From Vicia villosa (Eukaryota > Streptophyta > Magnoliopsida > Fabales > Fabaceae): 64,000 bases of DNA. The position numbers were made by a program, and so were the translations under genes. The first letter of the stretch is position 1. Each line of letters begins with the position of its first letter. The DNA lies in the NCBI RefSeq assembly GCF_029867415.1, contig NC_081182.1, positions 9,926,646 to 9,990,645 on the forward strand, in the 5' to 3' direction. A model generated the notes under the pieces. The model saw only the letters and a program-made list of their open reading frames with translations. It was not told the DNA's origin and did no database searches. Below are positions 56,423-64,000 of the stretch, piece by piece.

Positions 56423-57212
56423 AACTTAATCCTATAACGTTTGCAAAGAAAATTCTCTAAAATTTTTGGAAAAATCATGTTTTTATGGAAAAAGATGGGT
56501 TTTTTTTAATGAATGTATGAATGCATGGATGCATGGATGCCACATATTCAAACATGGTAAAGCGAACATGGTAACGCAAACATGGTACTGTAAACATGGC
56601 AACACAAACATGGTAACACAAACATGGTAACATGGTACACACAGGTTCAAAGGTCCAGCGTCACGAGCATGAGGTCAGAGAACCAAATATGGGATAGTTC
56701 TAGTTAATCACCTGCATGACATGTTCTACTGATACGTCAGAGTCTACATTTTTCTTTCGGATATTACCGGCTTTCCACAATTAAACTCATGAGCCAGCAA
56801 TATTCTCAAGAAAAACTCGTCTGAGTGTGGTTCTCCGCATGACAACTAATCCAAGTCTTCACCTGAATAGTTTCTGCACCACAACCTAATAAGGCCAGGA
56901 TGGGTTGGGGTTCTACGGTCTCTCAGCTTCTACAGTTCAATGAAAGCAACAATGTCTTCGCAATTAACTCGCTAAACATATATTACAAACAAGGAACCTC
57001 CACTGAGCGGAAGGATTCTCACGTGCGCCTGCACATGACTATACCCTCCACCTAATTTCTTATGTGTACTTAATCCGGGTTAGGATTTGTCCATAATGTA
57101 TCACTTGTAACAGAACCACACAAGTAACAAAACCAAAACCACACATATAACAAAAAATGAAATGAAAAATAAAGTAAATAGAATTAACCCTTCCTTTGGA
57201 AACAATAAAAAG
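56423..57212 (-). other. Ogre untranslated leader between primer site and ORF1
   Basis: About 790 bp without coding signal, containing the ACATGGTAAC repeat cluster at 56550-56640. Expected to hold packaging and dimerisation signals; none can be pinned down by reading. Confidence 0.6.
56550..56640 (-). repeat. Short tandem repeats in the Ogre leader
   Basis: About six imperfect 14-16-bp copies of AACATGGTAACACA. Leaders of the inverted-pair elements carry related ATGCATGGATGCATG repeats near 36413 and 36720. Confidence 0.8.
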
Positions 57213-57214
57213 AT

Positions 57215-57234
57215 GATCCCCAGTGAAGTCGCCA
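57215..57234 (-). other. Ogre primer-binding site, tRNA-Arg type
   Basis: Sense TGGCGACTTCACTGGGGATC, six bases (GAAAAA) after the 5' LTR end. The TGGCGACT start is the tRNA-Arg-type primer site known in Ogre elements. Confidence 0.85.
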
Positions 57235-57930
57235 TTTTTCTGTCGCGGGCAAAAAACCGTTTTGTTCCTCTTTTTGTGGGATGAGACACCTGATGCCTTC
57301 TTTGGGCTCGAGTGCTCATAAAAAATGATTTTTCTTTTGTATCGACCAAACTTTTTATTGTTTCCAAAAGAGGAAAAGGAAAAAAGCTGCAATAACCTAA
57401 AAGTGGGGGGAGAGATCTTTGGGTAAGAGGGTTGGTTATACGAAGGGAAGGTATTAGCACCCAACGTATCTATAGTACTCTATAGGTTTCTTTGCTTTGT
57501 TTTTCATTCCATGTTATTGAGAGGTTCTTGTGAAAAAGAGGTGGGACCTAAGGTGTTTGTTTGATTATCCTCGAAAAGATCATCGCGATCCTCTGCATAC
57601 ATATCCCTTAGAGGGAATCAGAGCATCTGTAGCTCGGGGTCTACGGGTGCTAAGGTTTGAATGGTTTTTTTTTGTTTTGTTTTGCTCGCCAAGGATCGAC
57701 CTTGTGCCTACGTATTCTCAAAGGGATGTTGAGAAAGTCAGAGCAATCGTAGTTCCCACTTATGCTAGTGGAAGCAAAGGATAAGAGACAAATGTCATCT
57801 AAATGTTCGATGTATCTAATCTATATCATCACATACATCTGTTTGATTTTTGTTTGAAAATCTTTTCATTATAAGCCCGGGGCCATGCCACTTAGGGTGC
57901 TTAGAATGATAAAGATGTTTTTTTGTTTAA

Positions 57931-58170
57931 CCAGCCTTGTGGCAAAAACTTTCAATGAAGTCAGCCTTGTGACAAAAAGTTTTGATTAATCAGCCAGCCT
58001 CGTGGCAAAAGTTTCAATGAAGTCAGCCTTGTGACAAAAACTTTGATTAATCAGCCAGTATGGTGGCAAAACGGTTTGATTGATTTAGCCAGCCTTGTGG
58101 CAAAAAGTTTGATTGATTAGCCAGCCTTGTGGCAAAAAAAGTTTGATTGATTAGCCAGCCTTGTGGCAAT
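57931..58170 (-). repeat. GCCTTG-loop hairpin array, 5' LTR copy
   Basis: Second copy of 40371-40610. If transcription starts near 60635, this array lies in the transcribed leader (R/U5 side) of the genomic RNA. Confidence 0.8.
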
Positions 58171-58284
58171 AAAGTTTGATAAATTAATTGTTTGTGATGA
58201 TATAGAAGAGATACTCCTATCATAGAGATGAAAAATGTCTAATCTCCTAGGGTATTTGATTTGGATATTGGGGATGCTTATAAG

Positions 58285-58550
58285 AAGCCCGTGGGTCCTT
58301 GTACGAAGCCCAAGAGGAGGCTATCCGAGGGTCCTTGCATTGTAAGCCCAAGAGGAGGCTATGGGAGGGACAATCCAGGGTCCTTGCATTGTAAGCCCAA
58401 GAGGAGGCTATGGGAGGGTCACTCGTTTGTACAAAGCCCAAGGGGAGGCATGGTATAGTTGGTCTGAGCTCTTAGAGCGATTTCACCGGGAAACCATACT
58501 CTATGTCCTAACCTAAACTAGTGAGATTCTTTGCACGAAGCCCAATAGGA
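58285..58550 (-). repeat. AGCC-GGCT repeat cluster, 5' LTR copy
   Basis: Second copy of 40725-40990. Confidence 0.75.
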
Positions 58551-59641
58551 GGCTATGGGGAACCTAATGTTGTACTAAGTTGAACAAGCACACATATCAC
58601 ACATATGAACAAACATGAACAAGTATGAACAAATATGAACAAACATGAACAATTATATATATGACAAAGTGTGTGTATATAATGGAGTTTATGAAGGAAA
58701 TATACCTGTAAGCATGATCCATTTGTATACACAGGGGCTCGGGACTCACACTCGAGGAGAGGTCCACTTGAGTTTATTCAAAGCTATGTAAACAGGTATT
58801 TACAAAGGGGCTTGGGACTTATACCTACATGGAGGCCCATGATATATTTTTGGGAAGATTTAAAGAAAACCTTCATTTTTGATTTGTTATTCAAAGTTAA
58901 AAACAGATCAAGATATGTACAAAAATGTGTACAATGAAATACCTAATTTCATGTACAGGAATGGGTATGTACAAAAGGGCTTGGGACTTATACCTACGTG
59001 GAGGCCCGTGTTTTATTTACAAAACATGGTTGATTGTTTATTTACAGACGCGAGGTTTCGTCGTTTTGAAAACTGTTTGAAAAAGTTTTAATTTGAAGAA
59101 GTTTTATTGTTTTGAAAGAGTTTATTGTTTTGAAAACTGTACAAAAAGAAAAGAAATGGGACTTACACTCTCTAATATTCGAGAGGCCCTACATCATTTT
59201 GAAAACCAATTGATCAATTAAAAGATTTAATCAAAAGTTTCAAAAAGAAATGGTTTATTGTTTTTGAAAAGAATCGCGATCGCTCGTTTTAAAACGATTT
59301 GAATTTTGAAAGAAGTCAATTTAATCAAAAGATCATCCTCAATTAACACTTAGATGATTAGGGTTTGTTCAAAAAATATTTACAAGTGATTTAAGTTTAA
59401 AGATCAAGTGAAAAACAATATTTAAAAGTATTAAAAAACACTTAAAAATATGTTATTTTAAACTTAATTAAAAATGTATTAAACAAATATATTTTTGTGA
59501 TTTTTTTTGATATTCATAAAATACATATATAAAATAATAAGTGTGTAAAAAATGAAGAAAAAATAAGTTAAATTGAATGGTTAATTAATTAGATGAAGTT
59601 TGTTAAAAAATGAAAGAAAAATAGTTGTAAAAAAATGGTTT

Positions 59642-59718
59642 TGGTCCCTAGAGGTGTTGAACCCACGCCCTTGTGTTTACCAGCCAAAACACTTGCCAAC
59701 CCAGCTGCGCGCGCAGCT
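59642..59718 (-). other. tRNA-like block and GC palindrome, 5' LTR copy
   Basis: Second copy of 42082-42158; the palindrome is at 59703-59718. The T-rich tract after the B-box-like GGGTTCAACACC is at about 59610-59640. Confidence 0.5.
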
Positions 59719-60662
59719 TGTTATTATAACAACTTCGTTTAATTATATTTGAAAACTAATATTTGAAATTTATGAACAGAAAATGGCGCCAAGAACACCA
59801 TCCCCATTTGATTTTGAAAATTCTTGAAACTGAACCAAATTGATCAAGTGAAGGGTCTATCTTGCTCGGTTTTGGACGAGGAACATGATGATAGCATTTA
59901 ATTTCATTTATTTTCACTCTAAGACTATCAATTTTCTGATGAACACGAAGAACCCTAGAACTGAAATTCAATGTGAAATCGTGTATGATCATGTTATGAT
60001 GCAATTGATTGAGGGTCAATGATCCTCATAGGTGCAGAAACAAGATGGTATGCTCATATTTCATTTATGATGCGTGCAAGTATGAGTTTGAAGTTCAAGT
60101 GCACTTACCTCAAAAACGGCCAAACTGAGAATTGGATTTTGATCTGGAGATGTTACAGATGCTTTGTATCAATCTGAATAGCTTCAATGATGATTATGGA
60201 AGGTGTCTGGATGCTTGGAACCATATGAATTCATCTGTGCTAAGCTGTGGTACCCGATCTGCATAACCTTGGAGTGTGAATCGAATCTGAAGATTATGAG
60301 GTTACAGATCATATGTGAGTGTTTGGATAGTTCATATGTGATATATGTGAGGTGTTAGAAGTGTTATTTTGGACAGAAATGATCTTGAATGGATTTTGGC
60401 ATGATAAGGCTTAGATTATGCATATTTGAGAAGTGAGGTAGTGATTTTGAGTTTGAGATGTTTTTGGAGTGTGTGAGTGGATCAAACACATCCCATATGA
60501 TGTTTGTGGTTTGTGGGAAGCATCACTTTGGTCAGAAATTCAAAGGTTTAGAGGTTGAGCATTTTACCTCTTTGAAACTTAAGAAACTTGCATTCTAAGA
60601 AAGAAAGAGAAAGCCTATAATTTGTGTGACTTTGGTGTGATTTTGAATGGAGTTTGGACCTC

Positions 60663-60670
60663 TATTTATA
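60663..60670 (-). promoter_or_regulatory. TATA box of the Ogre 5' LTR
   Basis: Sense CCTATAAATAGAGG is a strong plant TATA context, 1.57 kb from the LTR start. Predicted transcription start about 60635. The same box is at 43103-43110 in the 3' LTR and could fire into flanking DNA. Confidence 0.7.
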
Positions 60671-62244
60671 GGCCAAAGAGTCTGAACTCAGAGCTTTGCA
60701 ACTTGATCAAAGTTTGATGATTTGGCTTAAGAGATAAAAAGGAATCTTTTACATTTAATGCAAAATGGTTAAAGTGACCAAACCATGGTTAAAACTCAAG
60801 CTTCTTATCCTCTTCCATTCTGATCTCAAATCAGAGAAAATATCTTCAATTATTGCCTCTTTGCATCATTGCTTGGATTATAGGTCATGTAGTCTTGAAA
60901 CTTAGTGAAAAATGGTGAAAATTCAAGTGAAAATGATCACTAAATGCATAATTCAAAACCATAGCTACACTCCATATTTTTTCATGCTCTTTGACATTTT
61001 GGAAAGCTCATGTTACATACTTCAAAAGCCTAGTTGAAAGCTTCCTCAAGTCTCTTAAGGAAATGGGTGAAAAAGTTCCATGAACTTTGAAGAAAGTGAG
61101 ATTTTAAGTGAAGTTTTCAAAAAGTACCAACTTTGAAGCTCCATATCTCTTAAATGGTTGATCTTTTGGAAAAAATTTATATGTGTCAAAGTTGTTTATT
61201 GGATCAAAATCTACAACTTTCATGTTGGAAGTTTTTTTCAGTTTGTAGGTGAAATTTTGAGAAATTCCCTTTCAAAGTTTGGAAAAAACCATGAAAAACA
61301 CTTAGAAATTTTTCTAAGTATGAAAAGTCAAACTTTTGACTTTTTGATTCTTGATTGATTTTCTTGATTTTTCTTGATCAAATGACTTCATATATCATAT
61401 ATTGATGATTTAAAACTTCAAAAGTCATGGTTGACCAAAATTCCCCAACAGTCAAAGGTGTTCTTGTACAGTTGACTTTTTCAGACGAATCGCGTTTCTG
61501 GAGATTTCAAATGAAGCAGGCTACCCTCACCAAATGAATGGTATGAATGGATCATATTGAAGCATTAGAGGATATTGAGCCATGGTTTGAGTTGTGGCAC
61601 CATGTCCTGATTAAAAAGTCAGTTGTTCAGTGAATTAGGTCAAAAACCCTAATTGTCGACCTGATGAAATTGATGACTGTGGACCTTGAATTGAGATGTA
61701 ATCTTCATTGGATATTGTCATAGGGATTATTTGAAGATGATTAAAACCTTTGATTGACTCCCTGGGGATTTTTAGGGTTTCCCAAATGTGATCCCTGATT
61801 TCAGTCCCTGATAGTTCAAAACCCTGATCTGAGGATTTGTCTGATCAATCTTTGTGTAGGAGATGTTATGAGCCAATGGATTAGGTCAAAATGATGCACT
61901 TGAGGTCTTGATATCATGTCCCAAGCCATTAGGTCAAATTCTGAGCAAAAGTCAGGAGTGTGCTGTCTTCAGTCAAAACCCTAGTTCAGTCGATTCAAAG
62001 CTGTTGAGCTTGTTGAAATGAATCTCTGAGGACCAAATGTTGATTATTGATGAAGATGATTCATTTGAGATGAAGGGAGAACAAAACCCTAATTGATTGT
62101 TACTTGTACTGATGAGTGATTTCCAGATTAAACCCTGCTGAGTCACAAGTAGCAAACACAAACTATGCAATTTGTTAGAGATGCAAATGATGCATATGCA
62201 AATGATATGAGGTGGTATCTTAGGTCAAAAATTCGGGTATGACA

Positions 62245-62249
62245 CCTGG
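62245..62249. other. Target-site duplication CCTGG, right copy
   Basis: Matches 39677-39681. Confidence 0.97.
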
Positions 62250-63980
62250 GCACGACACCAATAACTGTTGGACGCTGAAGAACAAGGTGCAAGATATGAT
62301 TGACGCTAAAGAAATCAAATTTGATCCTCCCGAGACTCCTAATGTGATTACAACACTTATGCCTAATCATGACAGTGGTGTTAATGCTATTGGTGATGTT
62401 CTTACATTACTTTGGTGAATAAGCTGACCACTCCTCTGATAATTGTTAAGAAGACTCTGTTGCAAGCTGGTTTATTTCCGGTTTGCGTTAAGAATTGTTA
62501 CTACTGCTCATCTCAGTCTAATGGTTGTATAAAGTTGAAAGAAGGTATCCAACGCCTGATGGACGACCATACTATCCTGTTTGAGAAGTCTCCTTCTGTA
62601 GAGATCCGGGGAGAAAGTCTAGCCCGAGATCTAAAAGTTAAAGATGTGTCCATGATTACTAATACTAAGACCCAATGAAGGTCACTTCCAAATGCCCTGT
62701 GAAAATTACTGATGAATCCAGGATGGCTCCTCTGATCATTACAACTTCAGGTCCCGTTCCGTATTCTTCTGATAAAGCTATTCCCTGGAATTATAGCATT
62801 GATGTTTACATTCGCGGTGTTAAACAATTGTCTTTGAATGACGAAGCTGCTAATCCCAATATCGGCAATATTGTTGGGACTAGTAAGATTACTCGTAGTG
62901 GAAGGGTCTTCTCCCCTGAAATCTCTTCGAAGATAATTCCTACTACAAGTGGTACCCTTATTGAATCTATTGCTGAGACCCGGGGCAAAGAAAGAATGAC
63001 TGAACCTGCCAGACTGAAACACCAAAAGAAGTTATTCCGAAAACCTCCAAACAAGAGATGAAGGAGATGCTGAAGATTATCCGAAAAAGTGACTACAACA
63101 TCGTTGAGCAACTGGGGCAGATTTCTTCTAAGATATCCATGTTAACCCTGCTGTTATCATCTGAAGTACATGCTAATGCTTTGATTAATTTTTTGAAGGC
63201 TGCTCATGTACCGCGAAATACTTCCGCTGATTAGTTAGAAAATTGTGTTGCTAGCCTGATTGCTGACAATGGGCTAGGCTTTTCTGATGTTGACTTGACT
63301 CCCGTAGGGAGAAACCATAACAAGGCCTTGCACATCTCTATTGAATGCAGGGGCACTATCATGGCTCATGTGCTGGGTGATACTGGTTCGTCTCTGAATG
63401 TCCTGCCCAAGGTGGCTCTAGATAGACTTGAAGGTGAAGGATTTGTGCTGAAACCAAGTAATATTGTGGTAAAAGCCTTTGATAGATCTAAGAGGATGGT
63501 GCATGCGGAGGTTGATATTCCTATCAAAGTGGGCTCGCAAATCTTTGAATCCACTCTCTATGTAATGGACATTCGTCCAACTTATTGTTGTCTCCTGGGA
63601 CGCCCTTGGATCCATGAGGCAGGTGCTGTTACTTCTACTCTGCACCAAATGTTGAAGTATCTAATGAATGGTAAAATTGTTAGAGTTCAAGGTAGGATGA
63701 ATACATGGTCAACCATCTGAATTCTTTCAGATATGTTGGGATGAATGGTGAATTTATTGAGACTCCTTGTCAGACTTTCGAGAAGGTTCCCCCGATAATT
63801 ATTGTTGCTAAGACTACCATCCCTGCTACTATCCGTCCAGAAGTCACTAGAGTTCCATTAAAAATGTTTTCTTTGAAGGATGCCAAGGATACCGTTGAAG
63901 AAGGTGGGTGTACTATTTGGGGTCAGCTTCCGGACATTTCCTACATGTTTGACAAATTTGGTTTGGGGTTAGCTTCCTGA
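62250..63980 (+). pseudogene. Ogre-like Gag-protease pseudogene, right arm, 3' part
   Basis: Continues the Gag of 38501-39681 from the middle of the zinc finger (GHDTNNCWTLKNKVQDMIDA). After a frameshift at about 62410 and stops it gives LIVVRD-equivalent segments, then AIPWNYSIDVYIRGVKQLSL and KITRSGRVFSP (62675-63061). After another shift come SDYN, VEQLGQISSKISMLTLLLSS and VALDRLEGEGFVLKPSN. The protease keeps DTGSSLN (63380-63400) and CLLGRPWIHEAGAV. Stops at about 62416, 62678, 63058, 63232 and 63718. The sequence runs to the window edge with a short local duplication (GGGGTCAGCTTCCGGACATT at about 63918, again near 63965). It is the plus-strand partner of the minus-strand copy at 32050-33530. 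Confidence 0.88.
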
Positions 63981-64000
63981 CATTTCCTACAAATCCTCTC

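Larger units (their letters stand above)
39682..62244 (-). mobile_element. Near-complete Ogre LTR retrotransposon, 22.6 kb
   Basis: LTRs of 5003 bp (39682-44684, 3' LTR) and 5004 bp (57241-62244, 5' LTR) with TGTC...GACA ends and a 5-bp target duplication. Order in sense direction: 5' LTR, primer site, leader, ORF1, Gag-protease, intron, RT with two RNase H domains, integrase, 2.05-kb 3' untranslated region, polypurine tract, 3' LTR. This order, size, intron and primer type define the Ogre family of the Tat lineage. The LTRs differ by about six substitutions and one indel by eye (for example at 39692, 40004/40009, 40101, 41813, 41997, 44674). The insertion is therefore very young. The only coding lesion seen is a stop at 47690-47692. 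It sits inside an older Ogre-like Gag on the opposite strand. Confidence 0.97.
57241..62244 (-). repeat. 5' LTR of the Ogre element
   Basis: 5004 bp; starts in sense TGTCATACCCGAATTTTTGA and ends GCCCGCGACA. The same internal landmarks as the 3' LTR lie 17559-17560 bp to the right. Confidence 0.97.

Overview
The window is plant nuclear DNA. It has one spliced host gene, a beta-tubulin gene with canonical plant intron positions, inside a dense layer of nested transposable elements. The giant LTR retrotransposon (22.6 kb with 5.0 kb LTRs, an extra ORF1, a tRNA-Arg-type primer site, an intron between protease and reverse transcriptase, and two RNase H domains) has the signature of the Ogre/Tat group of Ty3/gypsy elements. 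Such elements are best known from legumes of tribe Fabeae (pea, vetch, lentil, Lathyrus). I infer a Fabeae-like legume; the sequence does not fix the species.

Layout. 1-9550 holds decayed material: an unrecognised broken ORF (3-700), a Tat-type leader remnant (1772-2148), a probable non-autonomous Helitron filled with about 30 copies of a 39-bp minisatellite (2354-4150), and a strongly decayed gypsy gag-protease with an embedded 91-bp tandem array (7380-9550). The beta-tubulin gene lies on the minus strand at 10624-13129 (three exons, 449 residues, intact). Beyond it are a decayed Ty1/copia gag-protease (14916-15905), an Ogre-type LTR carrying MITE-like hairpins within (TA)n tracts (15911-19680), and a decayed minus-strand Ogre-like pol (19735-28570). 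That pol is split in frame by a non-autonomous Athila-like element (21889-27150, target duplication CAAAG), which itself contains a Cassandra-type solo LTR with a 5S rRNA-derived promoter (23682-24055, target duplication TTAGG). Next come another Ogre-type LTR with a SINE inside (28782-31881) and two related Ogre-like elements arranged head to head as a large imperfect inverted repeat (32050-36430 on minus; 36720-39681 plus 62250 to the window end on plus). The right arm is split by the nearly intact Ogre element (39682-62244, minus, target duplication CCTGG).

How the intact Ogre works. Transcription probably starts at a TATA box about 1.57 kb into the 5' LTR. A tRNA-Arg-type primer site follows the LTR. 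Products in order are ORF1, Gag-protease, then RT, RNase H, a second (archaeal-like) RNase H, and integrase. A 363-nt intron (50202-50564) removes the gag-pro stop and joins it in frame to RT. One in-frame stop in the integrase zinc finger (47690-47692) is the only coding lesion I see. The LTRs differ at about seven positions in 5.0 kb, so the insertion is young.

Most interesting signal. The non-coding parts of this Ogre (the U5 part of the LTR and the 2-kb 3' untranslated region) are filled with short hairpins. Their loops are shared, but their stems change on both sides together. Three further GNRA-loop-like hairpins with unrelated but self-complementary outer stems start about 25 nt after the integrase stop, and decayed versions sit at the same place in the older Ogre at 19735-19870. 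I read this as a candidate undescribed structured-RNA system of these retrotransposons.
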